64,000 nucleotides of DNA from positions 23,002,001 to 23,066,000 of the forward strand of contig OZ231127.1 of assembly GCA_965153355.1 (NCBI GenBank). The letters run 5' to 3'. This document shows, in pieces, positions 47,740 through 58,673 of this stretch; within the stretch, counting starts at the first letter, position 1, and every line of letters begins with the position of its first letter. Under the pieces are notes generated by a model that ran no database searches, was not told the DNA's origin, and saw only the letters and a program-made list of their open reading frames with translations. This DNA is from Flaccisagitta enflata (lineage: Eukaryota > Chaetognatha > Sagittoidea > Aphragmophora). The position numbers and the translations under genes are program-made.

Positions 47740-47884
47740 CATTTGCACTAACCGAATGATTTTTTTGACTGCGACTTGTTGTTCTGTTCCATCTTCGTCT
47801 TTGAGCCTCCACTCTCCGGCTCTCACTTTCCAAATCTTGGGATTCAAAGCGTTGTCAAAGCAATGACCAGCCGTTAAAATCCAA
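47740..47884 (-). CDS. Secreted S1 serine protease, exon 4 (catalytic His); 3' limit uncertain
   Basis: The acceptor CTATCGGCAG at 47885 precedes T|TGG. The exon encodes WILTAGHC, with the catalytic His next to Cys58, then KIWKVRAGEWRLKDEDGTEQ and VAVKKIIRL, which match the region leading up to the catalytic Asp. The 3' end is a problem. Exon 5 needs phase 2, but every GT before the (CT)n array at 47650-47723 would give phase 0. Options are a GC donor (TTAGT|GCAAAT, near 47745), a GT donor beyond the array that would put a long Arg-Glu repeat into the protein, or a missed small exon. The end coordinate given is approximate. Confidence 0.75.
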
Positions 47885-48360
47885 CTGCCGATAGGTAAGG
47901 ATGGTGACTGATTTTATTGTGAGAATGATAATTGGCCCATAAAGACTAACTTTTAAGGTGCCTGTGCGTGTGGGAATGATTTGTTAGGAGAAAGGGCCTG
48001 AGCCGTACACAAGGAAAGTGAAGATTTTCATAGGTTTGAATCCTGCTTTTTCAGCTAGAAAAATGGGATGCCGCTAAAGGCCGCTGCCTAAATTTTGCTG
48101 TTTGTTAATGATTTGTGTTCAGCAGCTTCATAGCTTCTTTGTATAAAAAGTTACAAATCATCAGATCTACTTCACTGACAAATATTTACATGCTGCGTCA
48201 TACACTAACTCCACTATGAAAAACGAACTCAGGAGTTTCACTTTCCCACGCTACCTGAGGTTAATGGTGTTATTGGCATGTACTGTTTAGGTTAAATTTT
48301 AAGTAAGAATTCTTAAATGGAAAATGGCGCGAAAGCGTCGGGTGAATGACCTTGATGGCA

Positions 48361-48530
48361 AATGATGATGCGGTTGACTGACTTTTTGAATCAGAATGAT
48401 TTGATGGTAAATAGATGGCAGAGATCACTGACATTTTGGTGAGAATGATTTATTGGTAAATAGATGGCAGAGATCCCTGACTTTTTGGTGAGAATGATTT
48501 AATGGTGACTTAACGCCATCGGTCACTGAC
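48361..48530 (-). repeat. Tandem copies of the protease exon 3 donor region
   Basis: Units of roughly 55-60 bp contain 'ctgactttttggtgagaatgatt'. On the minus strand they copy ATTCTCACCAAAAAGTCAG, the end of exon 3 with its donor. Three copies follow the real one, with 'ggtaaatagatggcagagat' between them. Confidence 0.8.
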
Positions 48531-48618
48531 TTTTTGGTGAGAATGGTTCCACCACAGACGTGACGAAGACTTAAGCCATAACGTTCCGCCTGCAACGAAA
48601 CTTGCCATGGAAACTCGC
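48531..48618 (-). CDS. Secreted S1 serine protease, exon 3 (EFPWQVSL, CGG)
   Basis: The acceptor GGTCCTCAG precedes GCGAG. The exon encodes GEFPWQVSLQ... and RHVCGGTILTK, the first strand block and Cys42 region of the S1 fold. The donor chosen is AA|GTCAGT, because it leaves two bases that join with the first T of exon 4 to give Asn and so the expected TKNWILTAGHC. Continuing past this donor would read repetitive intron sequence. The donor and its surroundings are copied in tandem just downstream in the intron (48361-48530). Confidence 0.85.
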
Positions 48619-48793
48619 CTGAGGACCAAACAAGGTCAAAGCAAGAAAGCGTGAAAAAAAAGTCGCGAGAACCGACAGGCATAAGCGAGGGGCTTTATGA
48701 AGAAGGGGAAACAAGTCATCCAAGGATCGCACATGGTCAGCGGTACCCGATGCCCTGCTTGGAGTGATTAGCTGAAGAAGTGGAGTGAGAGCA

Positions 48794-49197
48794 GGGCAGC
48801 GGCCCCAAAGGGCCGATGTCCTGTAGGACACAGGGTGAACCGTTACGTCTCTCTGACATATTATTTGATGAGAATTTGAGTTCTGAGAGGCTGGATTTAG
48901 GGCCCAAGAGGCTGGATTTGAGGCCCAAGAGGCTGGATTTGAGGCCCGATAGGCTGGATTTGAGGCCTGAGAGGCTATATTTGAGGCCTGAGAGGCTGGA
49001 TTTGAGGCCTGAGAGGCTGGATTTGAGGCCTGAGAGGCTGGATTTGAGGCCTGAGAGGCCAGATTTGAGGCCTGAGAGGCCAGATTTGAAGCCTGAGAGG
49101 CTTGAGAAGCTTTGGAGGGGGGGGGACGTAATGTCAGACGGACGTAACGGTTCACCCCTGTGTCCTACAGGACATCGGCCCTTTGGGGCCGCTGCCC
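48794..49197. repeat. Snapback element with GGGCAGCGGCCCC stem and GAGGCCTGAGAGGCTGGATTT minisatellite
   Basis: The arm GGGCAGCGGCCCCAAAGGG then 'ccgatgtcctgtaggacaca' is mirrored at the right end. The inside is a 21-bp direct minisatellite. The left flank 'ggtcagcggtacccgatgccctgcttgg...gagcagggc' is shared with 50826 and 51465 and can itself fold (GCCCTGC/GCAGGGC). It lies in protease intron 2, 175 bp before exon 3 in plus coordinates. Confidence 0.85.
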
Positions 49198-50825
49198 AAA
49201 AAGGAAACAACGCAGACGGACAGACGGACAGGCAGGGACAGAAATGAAACATGAGACAGAAGACAAAAGAGAAAGAAAACAAGGCCAACACCTATAAGTC
49301 GCGTGCGGGACTTACATAATTACTTGATCACCTATAATCACCAAAAATTACCTATGATTACAAAACCTATAATTTCCTACAGTGAGTTATAATTACTTAT
49401 ACCTATAATAACTGATAATTCCCTTTAAAATGATTATGATTTCCAATAATAAGCTATCATTACCTTTAATTAATCTAATGACCTAAAATTACCTATGATT
49501 AGATATTGACCTATAAGAACCAATGATTACCTATAATACCCTATGATTACCTATATTTACCTATAACTGCATAATGACCTTTGGTTACCTTTGATTACGT
49601 AATAACCTATAACAACCAATAATGACTTAATATGACTTACTAGACTATAATGACCAAATGACTAAAATGACCAAAATGACCTAAATGACTTGAATTGACT
49701 AAAATTGACTTAGAATAATTTTAATTGACTCAAATTGAGTCAAATTGACTTAATATGACTTCAAATGACTAAAATGACTAAGTGACTTAAATTGACTTTC
49801 ACTGAATTTAAATGACTTAAAATGACTTAAAATGACTTAAATGACCTAAAAAGACTTAAATTGACTTAAAATGGCCTAAATTGACTTGAATTGACCTAAA
49901 ATGATTAGAATGCCTTAAGTGACTGAAATGGATCATTGACTTGAAATAACTTAAAATGACTTAAAATGACTTGAAATGACCTAAAGTGACTTAAAATCAC
50001 TTAAGATGATATGAATTGATATACTGAATTAAAATGTCTTAAAAAAGGACGTTATGGACAAAAAAGTAAGAAGGGGACAGACCAACCAACGAACTTAGAA
50101 TGACTTAGAATGACTTAGAATGACTTAGAATGACTTAGATTGACTTAACATGACTTAAACTAAATTAAAATGACTCTAAAAAGGACGTAATGGACAGAAA
50201 AGTAAAAAGGGGACAGACCAACCAACAGACTTTAAATGACTTAAAATGACTTAGAATGATTTAGAATGACTTAGAATGACTTAGAATGACTTAGAATGAC
50301 TTAAAATGACTTAAAATGAATCAAAATGACTCAAAAAAGGATGTAATGGACAAAAAAGTAAAAAGGGGACAGACCAACCAACCAACTTAAAATGACTTAA
50401 AATGACTTAGAATGACTTAGAATGACCTAAAATGACTTAAAATGAATTAAAATGAATGAAAATGACTCAAAAAAGGATGTAGTGGACAAAAAAGTAAAAA
50501 GGGGACAGACCAACCAACCAACTTAAAATGACTTAAAATGACTTAAAATGACTTAAAATGACTTAGAATGACTTAAAATGACTTAAAATGAATCAAAATG
50601 ACTAAAAAAAGGATGTAATGGACAAAAAAGTAAAAAGGGGACAGACCAACCAACCAACTTAAAATGACTTAGAATGACTTAGAATGACTTAGAATGACCT
50701 AAAATGACTTAAAATGAATTAAAATGAATCAAAATGACTCAAACTAGTCATCCAAGGATCGCACATGGTCAGCGGTACCCGATGCCCTGCTAGGAGTGAT
50801 CAGCTGAAGAAGTATAGTGAGAGCA

Positions 50826-51354
50826 GGGCAGCGGCCCCAAAGGGCCGATGTCCTGTAGGACACAGGGGTGAATTTCCAGACGTCCTTAGAAGGCACATTA
50901 AAGGGCTGACATGCTTGATTTTGAGCCTGACAAGGCTGATTTAGGGTATTAGAGAGCTAATTTTGGAGCTGAAAGGGCTGATTTTGGGCCTGAGAGGACT
51001 GATTTTGGGCCTGAGAGAGCTGATTTTGGGCTTGAGAGGGCTGATTTTGGGCTTGAGAGGGCTGATTTGGGGCTAATTTGGAGCTAATTTTGGAGCTGAA
51101 AGAGCTGATTTTGGGCCTGAGAGGGCTGATTTTGAGTCTGAGAGGGCTGATTTTGGGCCTGAGAGGGCTGATTTTGGGCTTGAGAGGGCTGATTTTGGGC
51201 TTGAGAGGGCTGATTTTGGGCCTGAGAGGGCTGATTTTGGGCTTGAGAGGGCTGATTTGGGGTCTGAGAGGGGCCTCGGGGGGGACGTACGTACGGACGT
51301 CTGGAAATTCACCCCTGTGTCCTACAGGACATCAGCCCTTTGGGGCCGCTGCCC
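50826..51354. repeat. Snapback element with CTGATTTTGGGCCTGAGAGGG minisatellite
   Basis: The stem is the same as in the neighbours, but the unit is CTGATTTTGGGCCTGAGAGGG, about 21-23 bp. It is nested in the 3.45 kb element. Confidence 0.85.
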
Positions 51355-51464
51355 AAAAAGGATGTAATGGACAAGAAAGTAACAAGTCATCCAAGGATCG
51401 CACATGGTCAGCGGTACCCGATGCCCTGCTTGGAGTGATTTGCTGAAGAAGTGGAGTGAGAGCA

Positions 51465-52404
51465 GGGCAGCGGCCCCAAAGGGCCGATGTCCTGTAGGAC
51501 ACAGGGGTGAATTTCCATACGTCCTGAGAGGGCATATTTTAGGTAATTTTCTGTGATATTCATTGGGAATTTTGCATTTTTTTCAATTTTCTTTAAATTT
51601 GCCATGTTATTCAATGGGAATTTGAGGCCTAAGAGGCTGGATTTGAGGCCCAAGAGGCTGGATTTGAGGCCCAAGAGGCTGGATTTGAGGCTTGAGAGGT
51701 GGGATTTGAGGCCTGTGAGGCTGGATTTGAAGCCTGAAAGGCTGGATTTGAGGCTTGAGAGGCCAGATTTGAGGCCTGAGAAGCTGGATTTGAGGCCTGA
51801 GATTCTGGATTCGAGGCCTGAGAGGCCAGATTTGAGGCCTGAGAGGCCAGATTTGAGGCCTGAGAGGCTGGATTTGAGGCCTGAGAGGCTGGATTTGAGG
51901 CCTGAGAGGCTAGATTTGAGGCCTGAGAGGCCAGATTTGAGGCCTGAGAGGCCAGATTTGAGGCCTGAGAGGCTGGGTTTGAGGCCTAAAAGGCTAGATT
52001 TGAGGCCTGAGAGGCCAGATTTGAGGCCTGAGAGGCCAGATTTGAGGCCTGAGAGGCCGGATTTGAGGCCTGAGAGGTTGGGCTTGACGCCTGGGCCAGA
52101 TTTGAGGCTTGAGAGGCAGATTTGAGGCCTGAGAGGCCAGATTTGAGGCCTGAGAGGCTGGACTTGAGGCCTGAGAGGCTGGGTTGAGGCCTAAATGTTG
52201 AGGCCTGAGAGTGATTTGAGGCCTGGAGAGGCAGATTTGAGGCCTGAGAGGCCAGATTTGAGGCCTGAGAGGCTGGATTTGAGGCCTGAGAGGAGGCTTG
52301 AGGGGGACGACGGACGGACGTACGGACGGACGTACGACGCACGACGGGACAAGGAAATTCTCCCCTGTGTCCTACAGGACATCGGCCCTTTGGGGCCGCT
52401 GCCC
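51465..52404. repeat. Snapback element with long GAGGCCTGAGAGGCCAGATTT minisatellite
   Basis: The stem is the same; the 21-bp minisatellite runs about 700 bp with scattered unit-length changes. It is nested in the 3.45 kb element, 100 bp after the previous snapback. Confidence 0.85.
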
Positions 52405-52746
52405 AAAAAGGGGACAGACCAACCAACCGACTTAAAATGACTTAAAATAACTTAGAATGACTTAAAATGACTTAAAATGACTTAAAATGAATAAAAATGA
52501 ATTAAAATGAATTAAAATGAATATTAATGACTCAAAAAAGGACAAAATGGACAAAAAAGCAAAAAGGGGACAGACCAACCAACCGACTTAAAATGACTTA
52601 GAATGACTTAAAATGACTTAGAATGACTTAAAATGACTTAAAATGACGTAATGGACAAAAAAGTAAAAAGAGGACCAACCGACCAACGGACCGACAAAGC
52701 GGGATGTAGAGTCGCGTGCACGCGACTAAAAACTAAAGAAAGACAG

Positions 52747-52752
52747 AAAGAT

Positions 52753-52839
<87 letters not shown>

Positions 52840-52915
52840 AAAAAAGAAAAAAAAGAGAAAAAAAGAAGAAAAGCAGAAAAGCAGAAAAGAAAAAAAGAAA
52901 GAATGAAAAAAAAAA
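52747..52915 (+). repeat. (GAAA)n microsatellite
   Basis: GAAA, then A-rich variants, directly after the 3.45 kb element. Confidence 0.9.
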
Positions 52916-53111
52916 AAGATAAGAAGACGCATGGCAAAGACACTGACAAAAAAGACAACACAGACCAAGAGGGTAAGACCCACTAACAACAACCCACCAC
53001 CAATAACAACCCACCAACAACAACAACTCACTAACAACAACAACAACAACTCACTAACAACAACAACAACAACCAACAACAACAAGTCAACAACCCACAA
53101 CAACGACCCAC
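52916..53111. other. Protease intron 2 end, CAA/ACC-rich
   Basis: ACAACAACCCACC and CTCACTAACAACAAC units; (GTT)-rich on the gene strand just inside the exon 2 donor. Confidence 0.6.
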
Positions 53112-53178
53112 CATGAGCGGCATCAGAGCCTCCTATAATTCTGGCGCCCCCATTTTTCTTTCCACATTCTTCAAAAGC
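53112..53178 (-). CDS. Secreted S1 serine protease, exon 2 (activation peptide and IIGG)
   Basis: The acceptor GTTTTCAG precedes GCTTTTG; the donor is CATG|GTGGGT, phase 1. The exon encodes AFEECGKKNGGAR followed by IIGGSDAAH. Cleavage after the Arg would free Ile-Ile-Gly-Gly, the new N-terminus that activates chymotrypsin-fold proteases. The single Cys in the propeptide probably pairs with the Cys of GPACVP in exon 5, as Cys1-Cys122 does in chymotrypsinogen, and would hold the propeptide on after cleavage. Intron 1 is only about 380 bp and contains GTT/CAA-rich repeats. Confidence 0.9.
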
Positions 53179-53557
53179 CTGAAAACGGTGAAAGTTCAAA
53201 CTTGGGGAGAAAAAGTGGCCTCGACGCCGGAAAGCTCTCTTTTTCCCAGCAAAATATAAAGAGGAGAGCGTTAAAAGCAAACTAAACTTATCGAAAGAGA
53301 AAAAAGTATCTTGCTCACAAAGAAATAACAACTTCTTTTTAACCCTCGCAAGTTTCCTTTTTTCTTCAATATTGTCCCCATAACTTTTGTAGCACTTATA
53401 AGCAACTTCTTATCTTTAAATCTGTTTGCCGCTCTTCCTCATTAGCACGCACGAGACAGCGACTGATTTTGCCATCTTTATGGCTGTGTTTGCTACTTTG
53501 CTTGCTGCATAGCAGAAGTTAAGCAATCAATAAAAATATGCATCACTTAGGCTTTAC

Positions 53558-53611
53558 CTGCGCGGCGGCAAATACGGCCAAAAACCCGAGGATCATCGAG
53601 AGAGGAGCCAT
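53558..53611 (-). CDS. Secreted S1 serine protease, exon 1 (signal peptide)
   Basis: Minus-strand exon starting at the ATG at 53611 and ending at CAG|GTAAAG in phase 0. It encodes 18 residues, MAPLSMILGFLAVFAAAQ, a short hydrophobic secretion signal. The start is supported by a TATA box and an initiator at the right spacing upstream, which predict a 5' untranslated region of about 40 nt. The gene runs towards lower coordinates for about 14.5 kb through six exons and has no other recognised gene inside it on either strand. Confidence 0.85.
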
Positions 53612-53648
53612 TTTTGCAACATCAAAACCGAATGCACGGAGGAAAAAG

Positions 53649-53682
53649 ACTGATGTTCCTTTAATCTCACCTCATTATAAAC
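53649..53682 (-). promoter_or_regulatory. Core promoter of the serine protease gene: TATA box and TCAGT initiator
   Basis: On the minus strand TTTATAAT lies at 53681-53674 and CATCAGTC around 53653-53649. About 30 bp separate the TATA start from the A of TCAGT, the normal spacing. TCAGT is the initiator consensus known from arthropods. The predicted transcript start is close to 53651, about 40 nt before the ATG. Confidence 0.6.
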
Positions 53683-53689
53683 TTGATTA

Positions 53690-54220
53690 TCTCTTCATTA
53701 CACTCTTTTTTTTAGATAAGAACCTAGTTTATAAGCACATCAAGGCTTCAAAACGCCCTTAAATTAAGAACGTTGTAGTTATCTTATTAGTAGCTATCTC
53801 TTTATCTTTTTTAAAGGCTTTGAAAAAAAATGACGTTCTTATATAAAAAATGAGTGTTATCTGATATCTCCGCGTCCAGATGACGATGAGAAGCAAAATC
53901 CAAGCGTAGTCAGAGAACAGAATGATCAGAAATTTGGAACAAAGTGTAGGCATCAGGTTTGGTGACATGGTTTGATAATCCTAATTGTTGGCATAGAATA
54001 AAGACTAATGCAAAAACTCTATTCGAAAATACCAATCCAGTGATGAGTAGTTGGAGGCTAATGATATTTTGTCGAGTAGCCGCATTTAGATATTCCCTGT
54101 TCAATGTCAAAATGCCGTTGTCCTCAGGTAATCTCAGCCTTCGAGTCAATCACAGGAGAAGTGAAGCGAAGGCGAGCGAGGAACCCAAAACAAAGCGCAA
54201 AGCGGGAACAAGGGATCGCG
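53690..54220. other. Upstream region of the protease gene, nothing beyond the core promoter recognised
   Basis: Open frames here overlap a GTCGCG-type element end and show no coding motifs. Confidence 0.4.
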
Positions 54221-54285
54221 AACCGACAGACGGACCGACCGACACACTGAGTGGGTTGCAGCGTCGCGTGAATGCGACTAAGGAA
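54221..54285 (-). mobile_element. Right end of a GTCGCG-type element
   Basis: A GACAGACGGACCGACCGAC core and CAGCGTCGCGTGAATGCGAC then TAAGG are present; the left half is not visible. Confidence 0.45.
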
Positions 54286-54436
54286 CTGAGAGGACAAAAA
54301 CGTGGAACTCGGCCTTTGGCTTTTCAGTTCTTTGTGTTGTCAGCTGAAGCGGTGGAAGAACAACACCTGCTTTGGACAAGACAATGAAAACTTGATCAAT
54401 CGGTGGTTGTAGGGCATCAGGGATACCGGATATGAA

Positions 54437-55152
<716 letters not shown>

Positions 55153-55153
<1 letters not shown>

Positions 55154-56027
55154 TTAACGACGAATAGGATTGCAAAAAAGGAGATAGGAAGAAAGAAAGA
55201 ATGAAAGAGATTAATGATGAGTTAAAAAATGTACGAATGAAAATACGCATGAGCAAAAATAATAAATGACATGGAATGGTCTTGATGCGTTAATGCTTGA
55301 GTAATGAAATAACACATTTTTTAAACACTTGACAGAAACGTAAATAGTCAGACCAAAACGGGAATATGGTCAGTGGTATCATTTACCGTATCAAGATGAA
55401 AGAAGAAGCAAGACGGAGGTTGTCTGTTTGTTTGTTGTGATTATATAGTCTTGCAGGCAAGAATTGAGGCAAAAATCTGGGTCTCAGAGGCCGTAATCTG
55501 GACCATAAGAATTTAGGTCTAGAACATGGGTCTTGAAGGCTGGAATCATATGGGGAGATGGAAGACTCCTCATCAAAGGGCCGCAGTCCGAAAAGCATGT
55601 TCTGACAGAACCAAGCATCGTCACTCCCGCGTCATATCGGCCGATACGACAACCAGGCCAGTTTGGTGAGGATGAACCTAAATGTGTTTAAGCGCGTTCT
55701 TGGGGGCTAGACGGTCTACATGTGGGTTTGTATGACCTACAGAAATTGGTGTTCGTCCATTCTATTAATCTTACAGTTCGTCGATCGGTCCCTAATTGGT
55801 CGATATCGATGTTTTGACCTCATTCTAATTTTGGAATGAGGAACCATGAAAACGTTGGAAAATGAGATGACACAGTGCGAGGACTACCCAGACAAAAATG
55901 CCTTTTGTCAGTTTTTGTTTTTGTTTTATTGATCTCGTTGTATTTACGATTAGACCTCAACTCGAACGTGATAGTTACACAACTAAAATGGTTTTAAAAC
56001 GTGATGAAATACCCATCAGTCGAAGTC
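55153..56027. other. Intergenic with a degenerate snapback fragment
   Basis: 55460-55600 has 'tctgggtctcagaggccgtaatctggac' and 'caaagggccgcagtccg', resembling the snapback minisatellite and stem. Confidence 0.4.
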
Positions 56028-56280
56028 GTATGTCGCGTGCGTGCGTGCGTGCGGGCATGATAATTTAGTGATGCTGAAAGTACCCATGGATTAAAGATGC
56101 TCACAGAAAAAAAAAAGGTGAAGGATGGATGAATTGGACAGATGAATGGGCGGACAGGCAGACGGACAGACGGACAGACGGACAGGCAGACGAACGGTCA
56201 GAGCGACGTACAGAGGCAGACGGACAGACGGACGGTCAGAGCGACGTACAGAGTCGCGCATGCGCGTGTATTCGACTGAA
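56028..56280 (-). mobile_element. Diverged GTCGCG-type element
   Basis: 'tatgtcgcgtgcgtgcgtgcgtgcgggcatgataa' lies at the left; a long GACGGACAGACGGACAGGC core follows; GAGTCGCGCATGCGCGTGTATTCGAC ends it. A 'ggtcagagcgacgtacagag' segment is duplicated. Confidence 0.5.
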
Positions 56281-56656
56281 GATATTTTCCATAACATTTG
56301 CAAGATCAAAGAGCAGATTTTGTTGAGTTCGACGTCTCGAAAGACGACGATTAATATCGAACGTCTGTAAGGACATGAAAACATTCCATGTATGGTTACA
56401 TCAACCTTTATCATGGACATTGTTTCCAAGAAAAGAAAATCATCCATTTTCTACACCAGTGCAGTGTCATGGACGTGGGATATGCACTGCCGAGGCCCTT
56501 GTCTGCCATGTCCTTAAACGTGATGCCATTTAAATATTGGTTATTGAATTATACTAAATAAACGCAGCAAAGTAAGATCATAAAGAATTTGTTTGAAAGT
56601 AGAGTAATCAAACTGCCTAACCCGTTGCATCACAGAAAAAAGTTTTGTCTTGCTGT

Positions 56657-56813
56657 TCATTTAGACTTGAAAAGCTGAGGAGGCATAACGAATCTAGAAT
56701 TATGGTTTCTGAAAGCTCTTCTACGTCCATGACCGGTGCCTTCTCCTAGTGAATTATCTACGATGCTGCGCATTGATTTACCATTGAGACCTTTCCATTT
56801 TTTCCCTTTTCTT
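56657..56813 (-). CDS. Candidate 3'-terminal exon of an unrecognised minus-strand gene
   Basis: On the minus strand a long pyrimidine tract and TTTACATGCAAG form a strong acceptor, followed by 52 codons ending in TGA. The peptide is basic: RKGKKWKGLNGKSMRSIVDN, SLGEGTGHGRRRAFRNHNSR, FVMPPQLFKSK. The entry phase is 2. No homolog is recognised. It lies only 200 bp upstream of phospholipase exon 1, on the opposite strand, so it would overlap that gene's control region. Confidence 0.35.
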
Positions 56814-57013
56814 CTTGCATGTAAACAAAAAAGAAAGAAAAAAGATGTTGTCACCTCTTCCTCATACGTCTTCCCTCCCTAAACCGGCTCAATTCTTTTT
56901 AAGCATTTCTTTAGGTCGAAAAAACAAAAATTCAAAAACGAGAACAGACGGCAAAATTAAACACGATTCTGCGCGTCGACAAAATAAACTAAATCAAAAA
57001 TATAAACTTAAGA

Positions 57014-57149
57014 ATGTCTTTAACTATGAAAATGATGTTTTGGCTTTTCTGCTTGTCGGTTTATCACATTGAATGCGGCGGCGTACAAACAACTTTCCCT
57101 TCAATAACGCCCTCTCCGTTGCCATGGGAGTCACCAGCTTCATTTCCAG
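57014..57149 (+). CDS. Secreted group III phospholipase A2, exon 1 (signal peptide)
   Basis: The exon starts at ATG 57014 and ends at CCAG|GTACAC in phase 1. It encodes 45 residues. A hydrophobic segment, MKMMFWLFCLSVYH, from Met5 is a typical signal peptide, so translation could start at Met1 or Met5. The rest (TTFPSITPSPLPWESPASFP) is Pro/Ser/Thr-rich with no known domain. Intron 1 (57150-58026) holds a TA-flanked foldback element. No clear TATA/initiator pair is visible upstream. Confidence 0.75.
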
Positions 57150-57248
57150 GTACACACAATCTGATAGCATCTGAGCTTCAACCATGTATCATGTATGGTA
57201 TACTTTCCACAAAGATCTAGGTATGTAGAATCAAATTTGATCATCACC

Positions 57249-57852
57249 TACAGTACGATGGGAGCAATAACGACCAAGACTGGAGGATAGATTTTAGGTA
57301 CCTTAATTTTGTTTGTATCATAAAATATTTGAGAACTAGGGTAATTAAAGGTTGCCTTATTGAGTGAAAATGTTTGCATCTCTCAAGCTTCAACTTGCGA
57401 CTTGACCTCATCAAGACTTCATTTTTCAAAGTTCTAACCTATCTCGATAGATCGGGTGGAAAATTTTACATTGTTTTGAAAAAAAAATCAACTCAATCGG
57501 TCTATTTCTAAAGATTTTATCGCCATTTTAAGTTTTGCCCAGAAACTAATTTGTATAACTTTTGTTTATTAAACATAGCCGTAAAACCTGTAAAAATAGT
57601 CCGATTGAACTGATTTTTTTTTCAAAATTATATAAAATTTTTCACCCGATGTAATGAAATTGGTTAGAACCTTGAAAAATGAAGTCTTGGTGAGGTCGAG
57701 TCACAAGTTAAGGTTTAAGAGACGCAAATGCATTCACTCAATAGAGCAACCTTTAATTAGCATAAATCTTAAATACTTCATGATGCAAATAAAATTAGGA
57801 TACCTAAAATCTATCCTCCAGTCTAGGTCGTCATTGCTCCCATCGCACTGTA
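57249..57852. mobile_element. TA-flanked foldback in phospholipase intron 1
   Basis: TA|CAGTACGATGGGAGCAA at the left mirrors TTGCTCCCATCGCACTG|TA at the right, with near full-length arms. Confidence 0.85.
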
Positions 57853-58026
57853 GATTGCTTGAAAAAGATTTTTTTTCATGGCATGAATTGGCGCTTATTC
57901 TTCCCAAATTGCCAATTGCCAATCATCTTAGTTTCCTAACCGCAAATTTATTGATGAATGAAAAAAAATGTCATGAGTCACTGAAAGAAAGTTAACAATC
58001 ATCTAGAATTCATCATACGACATCAG

Positions 58027-58173
58027 ATACGGCTTACCGCGCATCGTTGAATTTGGAGCAAGGGACGCCTCAAATCGTCACCGTGGACAAAACCAACGCC
58101 ACGAAGACGATCAAAGCCATCGGAGAAGCCAAAAATAACGCCGCCGTTTCTGGAATGGCTTTTGTATACCCAG
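58027..58173 (+). CDS. Secreted group III phospholipase A2, exon 2 (propeptide region)
   Basis: The acceptor CGACATCAG precedes AT|ACG and the donor is CCCAG|GTAGAT. Exon length is 147 nt, with phase 1 at both ends. It encodes DTAYRASLNLEQGTPQIV... and AKNNAAVSGMAFVYP. No conserved motif is visible. The position between signal peptide and catalytic core suggests a propeptide or N-terminal extension, as many group III enzymes have. Matching phases on both sides are the main evidence that the exon belongs here. Confidence 0.75.
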
Positions 58174-58435
58174 GTAGATTAATGCAGGAAAAGGGACCGC
58201 CATAGAAGTTCCCACTTTTCTGGCCTTCACTTTCACAGATAGTGAGATTAAGTTTAAAAGAAACTTTTTTACTACTCGTGTCAAATTTTATGGGTTACAA
58301 GCGGATTTCCGTTATTGCCAATATAAGAAATGTTGGTATCAGAATTGTCTTTCTATTCTGATACGGGAGTATTTCCCTTACACTTGGGTTCGTTATAGCG
58401 GGGTGTAAATGCATCTACTGTTTGTAAACCTTACC

Positions 58436-58668
58436 GAGATATTAATTGCTTTCTTATTTGAGTACTTATGTATAATATCCAGCATGGAGAGTTTCTGTCT
58501 CACTTTCTTTGCCCTGACTTTGATAGCCCACCCACACTGTCTCGAACGAAAACCATGGAACCACAGACAAAGAGGCATTAGATAATCTTTGTGTATCAAT
58601 TTGGTTTTAGGCAAGACCATAGATATACTGTGTAGACGTGGAAAGCGCCGTTTCTCGGAAGCAGGATG
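58436..58668 (-). CDS. Candidate internal exon of an unrecognised minus-strand gene
   Basis: On the minus strand TTTTTTTCTCAG is followed by an open frame of about 78 codons ending at ATCTCG|GTAAGG. The sequence is basic and includes HPASEKRRFPRLHSISMVLP, WFHGFRSRQCGWAIKVRAKK and LSMLDIIHKYSNKKAINIS. It lies inside intron 2 of the phospholipase gene on the opposite strand. Its exit phase (0) does not match the entry phase (2) of the candidate at 56657-56813, so they are not adjacent exons of one transcript. Chance open frames of this size are common. Confidence 0.25.
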
Positions 58669-58673
58669 ACTGA

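Larger units (their letters stand above)
49279..52734 (-). mobile_element. 3.45 kb composite GTCGCG-hairpin element in protease intron 2
   Basis: It begins ACAAGGCCAACACCTATAAG then TCGCGTGCGGG and ends GTAGAGTCGCGTGCACGCGA then CTAAAAA. The inside is long arrays of AATGACTTA-type units with 'aaaaaggatgtaatggacaaaaaagtaaaaaggggacagacc' repeated every ~150 bp, plus two snapback elements (50826-51354 and 51465-52404). This is the largest family member in the window. Confidence 0.75.
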
